A model generated the notes under the pieces. It made no database searches. It was not told where the DNA came from and saw nothing but the letters and a program-made list of their open reading frames with translations. From NCBI GenBank assembly GCA_028554795.2, contig CM068831.1, forward strand, positions 59,333,180 through 59,397,179: a stretch of 64,000 nt of DNA. Reading direction: 5' to 3'. Made by a program: the position numbers and the translations under genes. This document shows positions 1 to 12,995 of the stretch, piece after piece; positions within the stretch are counted from its first letter, which is position 1, and each line of letters begins with the position of its first letter. Source of the DNA: Sinohyriopsis cumingii. Taxonomy: Eukaryota; Mollusca; Bivalvia; Unionida; Unionidae.

Positions 1-1835
1 CCTGTCTTGATGTTTAATAGTATCTTGCCAAATTGGTAGTCCATAATTTGGGAACTAGACTAACTGTTGATACACCACCAAACAAGATTCCTTTTTTTTC
101 AGAAACACGCGTCGAAACTCGATTTTTTTATTGTTCAGTTAGTACAATGTTAATGTCGTGATTTCAGTGGAAGTAATAATGAAATTTCTTATCATCCCTG
201 AGGATATCTCTAAATGCCAGTTCAAGAATTCTCTGAAACTCGCTTGCCCACAATGGTCCGTATCTGAAATCAAGCTCTATATTTTACGATATATTCATTT
301 CGCTTGGCTGCCTTGTTATCTTTGATCACAGTTATGAAAGAGTTGGTTAATTTAAGGTAGTTTCTGTTACATACACAATAACGTGTATTACAGTGTTCGA
401 TTGATGAAATGAAGTGAGTTTACCCGACATACGACCGAGGCCACTAGATTTTAAGTTAGTCCGATTTTTGTGCCTTTTAACTTTTCTTTTATTCCATCTC
501 TTTTTTTATTATTCAAAAGACATAATTACCATGATAATACAAAGGAGGCCAGCTTTTAATTCAGTGCAACAATGCAACAAATACTTCCGCAAGTCAGTTA
601 TCAAAACACAGTCAGCACTTAATTAGGTTCTCAGAGAAACGCTAGCAGAGATAGCTGTTACGGTAGATTGACGCATTTTATGTTTAATTACATGAAGACA
701 CGTTGCATTTATGATGATTACACTTAAAAGGAACTAAAAGATAAAACTAGAACACAAATTTCAATTGATAATTTTATTTTTAAATTTGTATTTATTTATT
801 AACGTACTGCCTCCACTCGACATAAGTGACATTTTCATTGATCAAAATTTCCTTACATATCGTTAATTGCGGTGCACTAGGAATGTCGTTTGAAAGAAAA
901 TGTAAAAGATTGTATGAGCTATTTTCAAATTTGATACTTCATAGTATTGATTAAAATTTCCAGGTCCTATCCACCGTTTTCATCGATAAAACAAGAGATA
1001 CATCAAAGTTTTCGTTGCCATTTTTGATCGCGATTTTCTTCAAGTTCAACAAATAGGGATAAATTTTGGGATATTTTCAGGTTTAAAAAATGGGATCCAT
1101 GCCTGACACCACGTTATAAGCGGGTTCGTGAGTTATCAGGACATGAGTTATTGAGGGAGTGGTGTATACAGTTTTAATATGCTCATGTTAAGTTATATAT
1201 ATGATGTCGAGACCATGAAGGACCATCATAAAACTCTAACATTTAATTGCCATATTCATTGATGATAACCTGAAGCATTAAAGACAATATACCTAGTATT
1301 AAGGAACTATAGCTTTCTTTCCAGCAGAATCAGCACACTGTCAAAAACAAATATGGTGCCACACATTGCATGGGTCCATGTATCTTTAGAAACTAAGATT
1401 TTCCTAATATGATCACTCACTTTCTAGCATTGTTACAACAATCCATCAATAGGATTGCAGAAATATGGTTTTAATATTTATCAGAATAGTTGTAACATTG
1501 TGTATTGGTTAAATATTATATGTTTCACTGCCTTCTTTGTATTTTAACAAGATAAGTGATGTAAGAAAGCAACCTTAACCTCTCCAATTCCATGATGTAG
1601 CATTGCCCAATATGTTTCTGACCTACAGATTTGTATTTTTAGGCTAAATCTTCTATTAGATAATATTTAGACTTCCTATGAATTGCATATTTTCCTTAAT
1701 TTATTTGACCAACAAAATCTCAAAATGGATAATCTAAGAAAGAAGTTCTCCCTAGACCTAGCGTTGTCTGCCATTATTACCTTTGATAGGTTCACTTATG
1801 GTTCAAGCTGATTTTATGAGGAAAATAATGCAAAT

Positions 1836-1903
<68 letters not shown>

Positions 1904-4500
1904 TATATATTTCGCTTGGAAAAGCAGTGGTTTCTTCCAGTCAGTTCACATGAATGGACATCGTGTTGTTATTGACATTAATTTTACATCACTTGATTTC
2001 TGGACAGTATGGGCTCATCCTTGCATACGAATTTACTGAATAACTAATACCCGTAACTAATGCATGATCAGCCCATCTTAATCATTTTTCCAAAATAAAG
2101 CACCTGATCTAAATGCAGATGAGCTTGCACACTGCAACATTATTGTTTCAGCCATCTTGCTCCCCCTCATTCACTAATAGCAGCTAAAGTCATTTTGAGT
2201 ACTTTTATTTTTGTTGTAATCAGTTTCTTGAGTTGAAAACAGAATGAGACAAAGTTTATACATTTTTTTTGTACAATAGTACAGTTAGGTTGTTGAATAT
2301 TTTGTGTTCTGTAGGTCTTGTTTGGGTACAATCCATTTATTTCTCATACATGATCAGTACTACGAAATAATATTTATTTATTTTAGATATAATTTTTCGT
2401 ACTCTGGAATTAATAATTATTTTTTGCACATGCATAAATTTTGCAGTTGCAATTCTAATTGAGGAAAAGATAGATTATGTAAAATAACCAAATTCACCAG
2501 CTGGGAGGTTGGTCAGACCCCCCACCTTTAGGTTTGTACCCCCCCATTGTTCCCATTGGGCCGACCACCCCCATTGTTCCCATGGTTGGTGCGACCAAAC
2601 CCCCTCTCCCCACCGTGGCGACCACACACCCTGTTGCAATCCCCAGTGATATGATGCCGACCACCTCGTCTCCTGGTCATGATTTTCATGAGGTTTCTCA
2701 TCACTGGAGCATTTGCATGTAGTAAAAATTTATATCAGAGTGACAAAACATGCGGATCAAGTGTGCTAAGCTTATGACACGTCATCCTAACATACATTAG
2801 TCAGTCTGGCAAGTACAGTTCTGTTGTTAAGTATCGGTTTCGTTTGTTGTAATCTCACAAGGAATTGATGCTGAAAAACAAGACTGACCTCGACCAGACT
2901 TGAGGGAGTTGCTCGCTATATGATATAAAGAGAAGTCAAGCCCATGGAAAAAAATATTTTTAACTGGGGAGACCGTAGAGCTGGGATATATGGAACTGAA
3001 AGCCAGCTTTGATGACATATGGATGGATGCTAATTATACTAATAGACATATAATTTCCTTGAGAAGTAGTGATGTTTGAACTGGGCTCTGATTCTTCTAG
3101 GCTGTCGTTTGACACCCTAGGAACTCATTTGGGGGTGATTTCAATCAGCGTAACTAACACTGATTGGTTACACATCGGTTGGCCATAAAAACAATATATA
3201 TACAACTTATATTATGGCTTGTATGCCTGTAATCTCAAGGTATACCATTAATTAGGCATCTGAGCACTACTTCTGTAAAATCATAAAAAATTAAACATGG
3301 ACTTTGAGCTGTAAAAATTAATTATTTTTTAATTAAAGACAAATGCCATCAAAAAGTGGATGCCGATGATCTAGGTCAGCAGTTTAATGAGATAGCTAAA
3401 CTCGATAAGTAAATGTTGAGTCATGCATGGCTAACTATATCAGAAATTGATGAGATCTTTGACGAGATATCCCAGGTAGATAATAACAGATGTTGTACAT
3501 TGTCTAAAGAACGTAGACTTGTCAAGGAAATTGAGCAGGGAGTGATGGAGACTACTATCCCCATGGTAGAGTTAGTCCTGCTTGCTTGTATCGTAGGTGA
3601 TATACGAGCTAAGGTTGATTGACAATAGGAACGGTGAGTTATAAATCGACGACCTCAAGAAACTTATCATTGAGACTAAAATGGGCACTCTAGTGTATGT
3701 TAGGAAGCAGAGTTTGCCAAACAAAAATAACTACTGATTGCTAAATAGTTACTTTTTGACCCGCTGACTGGGATGTTTTATATTTTTGTATGATAAAATT
3801 TGCAAGTTAGTCCAGATAGTCATTAAATTCTTCTGTGTGTATCACAATGTCATCAAATACAATTTTTTAATCATGAACAGACTCCCTTCCTCAGCTCTCT
3901 TTATCACATGTCTTTGAATTTTCGTGTTGAATCTTGTTGACAGTAGTTTCCCTCCAGCGTTCACTGCTCCAGCTATTAATGATATAGCACTATTAGCTGC
4001 TCCTGCTGGTTCACAACCTACTCTCTACGTGGTTGTTATTCCAGTCACACCAAGTCCCGCCATGGCTGGTGGTTCCGTGCCTGACACCGTGTCAATGATT
4101 CCCCTTACATGTTTGTATCTGGCAAGTATTCGTTAGTGCTTCTCAATTTTTGCATTGCCTGGACCTTGATATTTTATTACATTGGTACAGTTGTGGATCG
4201 TTCATTAAAACATGTGTACGAGTTCAATAATGTAGGAGTAGCTTGCTTCCACTGCACTTGTTTAAGTTGGTGTTAATCTAAGAATAATTATATTTATACA
4301 CCAGTCTCGTCCTCCTTAGTGTTTGGTTTTATCAACCCATTAATGAGATTAATTTTAAAATAAGTGTATCTAGACACAAAGAGAATATTTTGATGGTAAA
4401 TTCCCCATTATTGTACAATGAAAGTCGATAAATACCATTTTCAACCATAATGAAATATCCACTGATCCACCACCAGTTTATCCCTTCTCAACCCACCCAC
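1..4500. other. AT-rich DNA without a supported gene
   Basis: No open frame here shows a recognisable domain, and no clear exon was seen. It holds an (AT)n tract at about 1838-1900 and a C-rich stretch at 2515-2640 in which a CCCCCATTGTTCCCAT motif occurs twice, giving a Pro/Thr-rich frame (2534-2722). A 70-residue hydrophobic Pro/Ala-rich frame lies at 3924-4136. None has family support. The last two could be worn pieces of the virus-like remnant that follows, but that is a guess. Confidence 0.5.
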
Positions 4501-4548
4501 CCCCATCCGACATCATCTTACCCTGTGCTAATCTACTCCACGCTATTT

Positions 4549-7300
4549 TCAGAAGCAACCATGCAAGTTAATTTTGCGTCGAAGTTGACTAATGGCAAAT
4601 GGTATCTCTAAAGTAACATGATTTGTTTTCAACACGTTTAGTTTTATGCTAATGTTGGCAAGTTTTATCGAAAGAGCATTTGAAGATCCCCCAAAATCAT
4701 AGAGGACTCTATAGTTTCTTTGTGCATTTCTGCACAGCCAAATAAATAATCTTACATGTTCATCAAAGTCAGTTTTACTAGTAACTGCCATAGTTTTGTT
4801 GCTGCAGCCTGGTCTTGTTCTGGGTCCTTCAGAGAAAACTATCTTATTGCTGTTAAGTTTGAGATCTTCATGTCCTGGCCCAGCTGGTGTACACCCACCC
4901 CCAGACAGAGACTCTTTCAATACCCCATAACCTCTGATCATACGATCATCACAGGTTTTATCATGATTGCCCATAATTGCACTTGCTGCTAGCCTCCTGA
5001 TTAAATCAATCATTTTAACATTTCTACTTGTATCCTTCCAAATTGATTTTGAAGTAAGACGATTCCATCCATGTTCACCTTCATGGTGTTTATTAATGCC
5101 GATAAATCATCTCTTGTTGCAAATTTGGACATGTCCACAAATATAGCTGCCCCACTACCATCTCTTCTACCCCTTAATCATCCATAAATATATATGGCCA
5201 TTGTTTCAATTGCATGCGTGGGCAAGCAAAACTAGCACTATATGTTTATTCAGCGCGGTCACAGGACTGGTTGAGTTGGTCATAGCGATGAGTGCTGCTA
5301 TAGATTCAACCTCACATATGGAAGGATCTGTCATTGTTTAGGTTGGCAATGTTGATGACCATAGTGGTTCGTTTAATTGCCGCACATACCAGATAACCTG
5401 TGTGAATCAAACTACACGATGGTGCGCGCACTTATAAAGTAAGATACCCAATGAGTGCTGGGGCCGTCTGCAGAATCCAGGTTGATTACTCCAGTTTCCT
5501 TTCCTGCATTGTATCAGGCTGCTGTTTGTGCATCAAATCCCCTCTCCAGCATTTAATATTGTCTTCACGCCTTTGGCCATTATGTCAAAATTTGATGTTG
5601 GGTTTATCTGGGTCGTCTTAGACCAGTACCCCGAACCATTCATGTGTTAGTTGAAACCTGGATCATTTTTTCTGACCTTGCAAACACAATTTCCCACCTG
5701 TTACTTTTTCTGCTACTTTTTTGGTGACATCTCCCATGGCAACGCTTAGCGTAGTGGCCTTTGCAAGGGCTGGTGCGGCAGCTATCATGGAAACTTTTCA
5801 GTGGCTTGCAGTGCTGGTATCGCTGCGAAAAACGAGAATATCCTGCCGGTTTTGGACATATCGGTGACCTCAGCCGTAGACCGTGTTATATTCATTTCAC
5901 AGGCAGTCACGATCACGTCATTAATGTGGACATGTTGTCTCTCAGTCACTGCTAGTCTATTTGGCATGATGCATAACTGCGTGTCTTAATCATAGTAATA
6001 CCCCACAGTTGTGTTTGGCTGCCGATTGTAGTTTTTTTTATATCACTGACAATAACATGGAAATATGGCTTAAAGATGTGATATATAAATTGCCCATGAT
6101 CAGTTATTTTCCATGGGGCATCAGCTACCTTCATTTGTCCACCATCCCCTTTGAGCACTGGTGTTTGTCAAACAATATCACTGCAATACATCTGTAGTTT
6201 ACTAATGCCAGTACCCACCTTATCAACTGGGGCTCGGAAGTGCATGTCTGTGACGGATTGTCTGAGTAAATCCAGATGTTTCAGCAAGAAGTAATAAATT
6301 GGATACAGCATTGTGAAATCCTTCTGAGAGATTTGGAGTCCCATGTCTGGTCTCATCCCATAAAAGACATTAGGCAATGATAAGCTTGGGCGGCATGATC
6401 CGGATCAAAATCCAGTTTGAGTTTATCAGGTGGTTCCTGATGACCATTTAACTGCAGGCAAACTTCGCTGACACCAAGTTTGCCAAACACCACTGGGTTT
6501 CTTTCTTGCTCATTTAACTGTTCCACATCTTGAAATGCTATGAATATATGTTGTGGTGCAGAAACATCCTGTTTTGAAATTTGCAATGTAAAATGTACAG
6601 CTACTGAACTTTGAATTGCATCCATTGTCATTTTTATACGCGACAGTGTAGAGTGACCGCCGGTCATCATAAAACTTAACAGCTGCTGTTCTTCAATGAG
6701 TCAGCATCGGCATCCACAGCGGCAATTTGTTGAGTGTAACTTGTCAAGCACTTGCTGCAGCGGCTCGCCAGAAAGCATTGTTTTTATTGGAGCTCTGTAT
6801 CAGCACAACTGTATGCTGATTTCCAAAGCCACGTTTCGCAAGTGAGATTCCATGCTCCTTGAACAACGTAGCAACTCTACTAAATAACCCTCAAGCAAAG
6901 TTGCTGAGTACATTTCTATAGTACATGCTGAAATTGTGAATTGATGCAATGAACTCAACTACTGGTTAGCCTCCAGTCACTGCTGCTGTGGCCTTATTGA
7001 AATCTTGCAACACACTGCAACACGGCTGGTTATCTGTGGTCAGCACTGACAAGTATAACTTGTCCCATTGGAGCATTCTCATGAGATTCAACAGTAGTTG
7101 CATCTTACCCAAACCAGATTATATGATTATAGCATGAACACTGTTTGGTAATGCTGGGTTGTGTTTGACTATGGTGGGTCCCTTGTCGTGCTGAAGTCAA
7201 CTATGTAGAACTCACTGTGGCAAGCTTTGCTTGTGGCAAGCTTGTTGCCCACGCTTGACGTATTGGCAACTATAGTTATAAAATGTCTGCAACCTATATT
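4549..7300 (-). pseudogene. Decayed virus-like capsid/structural gene region (tentative)
   Basis: The minus strand holds a chain of broken frames: 7300-6680 in pieces, 6670-6353, 6377-6168, 6158-5952, 5967-5785 and 5013-4549. The 6670-6353 piece reads like the central part of a double-jelly-roll capsid protein, with an aromatic/hydrophobic strand pattern around FTLQISKQ, HIFIAFQD and FGKLGVSEVCLQLNG. The 5013-4549 piece has a Gly-rich segment (LSGGGCTPAGPG). Frameshifts and stops separate the pieces, so nothing here is likely to be expressed. The call leans on the neighbouring plus-strand integrase remnant, which belongs to a family found in other large virus-like elements. The sequence is not obviously the same lineage as the Polinton at 32885-50150. 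Confidence 0.35.
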
Positions 7301-7659
7301 GTTTGTGATGCAAGGCACATACAGACATGCTAGACATTTACTAAGTTAGCACCAAAAAAACTGATGCCATGCAATCACCAATATGTGTGCATGATGCAGA
7401 ACAAAAAAATATAAAATAAGCATGTGTCAGCCTCCTTGATCGAAGGCAGTAAAACTAAAGATTGTCAGTAACCGAGCGAAGCTGTGCAAAGATAATAAAT
7501 TGTCCAGAGGCAATTAAAGTATAATGGAGTCAATCTATTACAGTTCCAGTGGTTACTGGAAAGGCACTGCAGTGATTAGCAAATAAGCGAGTGTCATAAA
7601 AAAGTTTCCTCAGATTAGTTGAATTGATAGGCATTATGGGAGATTTATTTACCAGAACC

Positions 7660-8350
7660 CAAAAAAATTCACATGGATGGTTTCACGTCTGAACAACCAA
7701 TGAAGTCCTCCAGGCCAATATTTTGTTTCTTCCACACAATGGCAAATACAAATACACACTGCTGTTATCCAAAGTAGATGCATTCACGTGTGGTCCAATA
7801 ACGTGACCAAGTCTGTTCAGGTTGATCTGGGTCGAAAAGTTCTTGGAGAAGTAACCATACTGAATTAAAATTCACGGTAAACATGGTGTTCATCGCAATC
7901 AAGCCATCATTGAGAGATTTAACCGTACACTCGCCAGACGATTATTTGGACATTAGTATGTACAGGATATGTTGATGAGAGAGTGCAAACAATCACAAAA
8001 ATGGGTTGCAAGACTTCCTGCTGTTATTGCTGCATTGAACAATGAAGTTTCGCATGCTATCTCGATGAAACCCGCTGTGGCAATAAAAAAAAATAGTAAC
8101 ACCAACCAGTACAGACATCACTAGCGCTAGTTTTGAACCATTATTGGATGGTGCCAGTGTCACTGTACCTGTGAGATATCTGTACGTGCCTTGAGAACAA
8201 GAAAATAGAGTAGCAAAGGCTACTGGTCCCATCTGGAGTCTGACCACGCATAAAATTTCACAAGGTGACCCATTGGTGGCTAGATATACCCTGTCGTAAT
8301 AATAAACTTTGTTGATGCCAATAAGTAATTCTGGCCTTGACTTAGACATT
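7660..8350 (+). pseudogene. Decayed retroviral-type integrase of a virus-like element
   Basis: The plus strand reads in broken frames as the core and C-terminal part of an rve-type integrase. Around 7890-8090 one frame gives HRNQAIIERFNRTLARRLFG, holding the third catalytic acid (Glu of IIERFNRT), followed by KWVARLPAVIAALNNEV and a KPAVAIKK tail. Around 8155-8290 a further segment (VPVRYLYVP, then KATGPIWSLTTHKI) fits the C-terminal domain. Stop codons interrupt it repeatedly (for example just after LFGH), so it is a pseudogene. This integrase type differs from the one in the large Polinton and is probably the plus-strand partner of the capsid-like remnant at 4549-7300. Confidence 0.55.
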
Positions 8351-9162
8351 ATTGTAACAATCGATGAACCTCACATACCGAATCCCTATTATCCTGGACA
8401 ACCCCCATTTACCATGTTTTACGACCATAAGAAACTTTATGTAAGTTAATAGCTTATATGTGGCTGAAGAAGCATTAAGATAGCTGTTGCATGAGTATCG
8501 TTCATTCTGCCATTATAATATATTACATAGGTAGATAGATTAATTTCTCTAATAGAAATTACTGTTTTTAAGAAAGAAAAATGGTACTGGATAGTTATTC
8601 CAGTGACTGTTATACATAATAAAGCCTTTTAGTGAAAAATTCATTTGTTTTCTCTGTGGTAACCGCACCCTCAGCTGCTTGATAACCTAAAATGTATTGT
8701 AGTTTATGACCGAACTGTGACTTTACCTTGTTTCGCATGTCATCAAGATGTGGTGCTGGTGAGTTTCCATATCCATAAATTACGTTGTTAGAAATTGCTG
8801 GTGAAAATGACCAGTATGAGATTTTCACTCTTTGTTATCAACACAAGTATCTATGGGTAACGTGCAATTAAGTATTAGGACCTGACTTAATAGAGAAGGC
8901 AAAACAATCAGCCAGATACTACCTTAGCATGTTTTTAAAATAGATGTCGATATCCACGATGCTGTTTTGTAACTTTTTCCAGTTTTTAACTCCTGCGGCT
9001 GATATAGCCAAGTACTGCGACAATGCAGTTATGCTGTTGTTCATTGATCACTGATAGTGGCATTATATAAATACAGTTTGATACCTAGCAGGAAATTTCA
9101 GAATTTTTCTTTTTCGTCCTTAATTTAGAATGTTCATACCATTGCGCGTATCTTACTTTTCG
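8351..9162. other. Unassigned DNA with one small open frame
   Basis: A 72-codon minus-strand frame at 8828-8610 (KISYWSFSPAISNNVIYGYG at its start) is open and not of low complexity. I recognise no family. It may be a further fragment of the 4.5-8.4 kb virus-like remnant. Confidence 0.3.
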
Positions 9163-9430
9163 AGACTGAACCATTGGCCTAAGTGGTTACAGCATCCGCC
9201 TCTGATGTGAGAGGTCATTGGTTTGAACCTGGCAGCATCATTCCAGAGACTTATGAAAATGGTACTTTCCAGCTGCCTCACTTGGCGCTTGGCATTAGGA
9301 GGTTAGTGTTAGGGCTGGTCAGCCTGGTATCAGGATAATGTGTCTGGGTGGGACATGATGTTACGTGTCTGTGGAATGATGCCCCATTGCTAGACGTCAC
9401 TATAAAACTGTCACACTGCAGAGATCTTAG
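9163..9430 (+). mobile_element. tRNA-derived SINE, family 1, copy 1
   Basis: The head is tRNA-like: an A-box-like GGCCTAAGTGGTTA at about 9177 and a B-box-like GGTTTGAACC at about 9220. The body (ACTTTCCAGCTGCCTCACTTGG, TCAGGATAATGTGTCTGGGTGGGA, GGAATGATGCCCCATTGCTA in parts) matches the body of the element at 31737-31990. The similarity over head and body shows these are copies of one SINE rather than tRNA genes. Confidence 0.7.
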
Positions 9431-10945
9431 CAGTATGACTGAAAAATTGTTCAAGCTACTTCAAAAATGCAAATCACACACATCTTTCTTTTCGACCACC
9501 ATGTGCGGCACATATGGTCATTTTCCCATGAACACCATTGTCACATACTTCATACGGAACGGGGCCACCTCCATTTCTAATTCTGTCAGCATGTATCCAA
9601 CACTAATCATTGACACATTGCTGTCTACAAAATTCCATCTTCCCCATAAGGAGCCATTTACACTTATTTTTCCGATCATCATTATTAGAATTATAACCTA
9701 TCTAATTAATATTTTACTACACGTGGATGTTCTAGTGACAAGCCGCCCCATGGAAACAATAGGCAAGGGGGCAGTCAACCTGTCCTCCCTGCTGCTAAAT
9801 TCAGATGAGCATTACTGGTACAATTGAGCCATAAGAAGATATAAGCTTGGTAATTCAAAATGTGTTCGGTAGAAAATGAAACTGCACTCAGAAGTGGACA
9901 AATGGATTGAGTACAAATAAGAACTATTGTGTTGTATAAACTTGATGTTTAGTATTGATGCTAGAAATGGATTATGTTGCGGTGGTTATGACATGCTGAA
10001 CACGGGTTTGGGTAAGGTCAAGGTAATGCCTAAACAGTTGATCAGGATGTATGTGAATTTTCTCAGTCAGTCTCGCATGGGGGACGCATTGTCTACACTC
10101 AGACATATGTACACACATAAACAACATAGACATGTGTAATTAAATATCTATATACATGCATGCATATTTCTTTTGTTCGTAAGAAGGACATTCACTTTTT
10201 ATATGGCTACCCCCTTGAGTACACTAACCATAAGGTAAAAATATTAAGGATATCAACGTAGATGTTACTTAAACAACAGGCATTAGTTTCCAATCATTTC
10301 AGATGTACAACTGTTATACAAATAAAGACGTAAAACACTGACATTTAGTAAAGCAAGGTATTTGCCAATTGGTGAACAGTACACATCAAAAACATCATGA
10401 TATACAAACTTTTGCAGAGAATAGTTTTGCTTTACTAGTTAACGATAAATTAGTGAAGCCTTAAACCATAAGGGAACAGTGGTCAGAAGAGGATTGCATT
10501 CTAACACTACAAAATATTTAAAGAAAAGTTTAACAAAGTTTTTTTTTTTTTTAAATGGACCTTTAGGTATGGGGAACAAATTAAATTTAGATTGAACTAC
10601 GACCAGAATACAAATATTAATAACTCACCAGTGATTTCAAGAACTTCAGAATCATGAAAATGCTGCATTTAGTTTGCAAGTTCAGTGTTTAATCAGGCAA
10701 ATTAGATCAACAGATTTCAACCTTTTTTCTTCTTCATTTTACAGACTTATTTTACTATATTCTTTCAGTTTGTGCAGATTTTAATTAATAATTCATTCAG
10801 ATTCATTGTCTTGGTGGCATTGCTGAAACTAATGATTTTCTTTTCTTTTTTCAATATTTTTAGGAGATGAAAGAGAAAAAACTGTCACTGAGGAGACACC
10901 TACACAGGGAGCTGTAAGTACTCTATGTCTCATTTATCATCCCAG

Positions 10946-10986
<41 letters not shown>

Positions 10987-11719
10987 ACACAACTTGTTTT
11001 ATGTGAATTAGATGAGAAATTATCATTTCAGATTTTTCACTTTGGAGCCTAATTTTATTATTTTTACCCCCCCCCCCATTAACTTAAAGGTTTAACTGAA
11101 AACATTTCTTATTTACCACAGCCTTTGTAACTGAGAGCAGAACTGAGGTAAAAAAAACCAAAATATTTTAATGCCGAGATTTTAAATGTGTCCATAACCT
11201 TTTTCAGAAATTGGGACTGACATTTCTTTACCCCACCCTCCGCTCCAGCCAGTCAGGTGCACCTGATGAGGCACTTGCCAACATGTTTGAGTGTTGGCTA
11301 CTCTCTCCCTATGCCAACCTCAATTTATTCCATTCCTGGGGTCAAAATATTGCTTTCCCCACAGTTTAACCATATAATTAATGATCATTGTATGTTTTGA
11401 AAATCGCAAAGATCTTTTGCAAAGTTTTCTCCAGGGCAGGTTTGAAAAGTCTGAGGATTTGTGCCAGGGCAGGTCATGCAATTAGAGTGTTATATGCGTG
11501 CAGAAAATAGTGGAGATCTTTTACAAGATTTCTGACAGGACAGGTTGTGCAATTAAATGTTTTTGCCGTATAAAAATTGTGCAGAATTAGATATGGTCAT
11601 AGAGCAAACATTGTTTGCATAGATACTTGAACAGCAACTCTTGTTTTCATTGATTTTAAAATTTCCAGTTTACTGAGTACAGTGAGCGATATAAAATATT
11701 GCTTGTAAATGAGCAGGGA
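9431..11719. other. Non-coding stretch with simple repeats
   Basis: No supported gene apart from a weak exon candidate at 10864-10913, listed separately. There is a (TC)n run at about 10950-10982, a C-run at about 11068 and a T-run at about 10541. The long frame 9348-9827 starts inside the SINE and has no family signature, so it is not called. Confidence 0.5.
10864..10913 (+). other. Candidate 50-nt micro-exon
   Basis: A long pyrimidine tract ending TATTTTTAG precedes this segment and a perfect GTAAGT donor follows it. All of it is open in at least one frame, reading DEREKTVTEETPTQGA in that phase. The only evidence is splice-site quality and length. No partner exons were identified. Confidence 0.25.
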
Positions 11720-12190
11720 TTGTCGTTATAAGGGTGATATCATCAGCTAACACAGGGTTTCCAGAAGAAATTGATCCTATGGCTATTCCTAATTTGGAAT
11801 CTTCTTACAACTTTAACAAATCATTAATACATATCAGATATAGAAGAGTGGAAAGCACTCCGCCTTGTTGGACACCTTGTCAGATTGGTATAGGTTCAGA
11901 TTTAGTGCCATTTATAGTAACAATGCTGTAGATATTAGAGTATGATTTTGTAATTACAGTGAGGAGTTTGCCAGAAATTCCCAATAGGGAAAGCTTTATG
12001 AAAAAACCCTCATGCCATACAATGTCAAATGCCTTCCTTATATCCAAAAATGTGGCATAGACTTTTGATTCTAATTCCAGGTTAATGAAAATAGCTTTGT
12101 GTAAGTCACACAATGCTGTTATGCAACTAAATCCCTTTTTGAATCCCTGCTGATGAGTATTAGGAAAATTTAATGCTTCTGACCATGACT
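11720..12190 (-). pseudogene. LINE reverse transcriptase fragment
   Basis: Minus-strand frames contain RT landmarks: FLDIRKAFDIVWHEG (RT motif A region, catalytic Asp in LDIRKAFD) in 12113-11880, then across a stop QGVQQGGVLSTLLY (the QG-x-RQGG-type block of non-LTR RTs), and LKAIF/NLELES upstream. The catalytic YADD block is not present, so it is a truncated, mutated non-LTR element. It differs from the LINEs at 13470 and 53080. Confidence 0.65.
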
Positions 12191-12995
12191 GAGTTGTAAT
12201 TCTAGAATTTCCTAAGATTTATATGGTAATTACCACTATTAGAAATTCCTGCTAAAACCATATAGCTTTTTGAACTAAAGCCAGTCAGATGCTTAAAAAT
12301 ATTAAGTTTTCCAGAGAGTTAAGTTGGATCCTTTTGGTATATTCATGAAAGAATATAAAGGAATAGAAACATACATACATTTTAGTAGCAGTGAAAAGTG
12401 ATTTCCTACGTTTTACAGTGTGCAAGATTTATCAGTCAATTGCACGCCTGTTCCCTCGCCTCCTTACACAAGTTTTCGAAATAGCCACCTTTTTTTCATA
12501 AAATATTTTAATTGTTACCATCATGTAAATCCCACATAAAAATATATTTAGCGTTTTGAATAAGTCTTCGAATTTTTTTTCATGATGGAAACTGATTTCA
12601 ATGAAGCTAGCATATGTACACTTTTCAGTCTTTCAAGCCATCTGGATGGTAATATACAAGATATAAATTCTTTTCTTCATCTCTACTATTATTTACTAAG
12701 TAGTGCTACTACTACAGTGTCGTATATATAAGCTGAAAATATGACAACAATTTCTTAAAGTAAAAAATGACCTGAAAATATCATGCCCTATTTTTTGGCA
12801 TGTATTCCTCATATACGTGGCTGCATTTATTTTGCATGCATGTTTTAAATTGCATGCATTTTCAAGATGTCATAAAAAGAACTTATTGCATCATTAAGCA
12901 CTGTAGCCAAAAGTAGTACTTGAGCTTCTTATTAGCAGCTCTATTTCTCTTCATCAGCATACGAATCCCGGTCCCAGAAATATAAAATACCCATG

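Noticed and set aside
1836-2039. Open frame with an Ile-Tyr repeat (also at 30034-30363 and 53868-54059)
   Set aside because: Created by (AT)n microsatellites; no coding signal outside the repeat.
4756-4992. 78-codon plus-strand frame
   Set aside because: Antisense of the better-supported minus-strand fragment at 5013-4549.
9348-9827. 159-codon plus-strand frame
   Set aside because: Begins in a SINE body, has no domain, and no start or promoter support.
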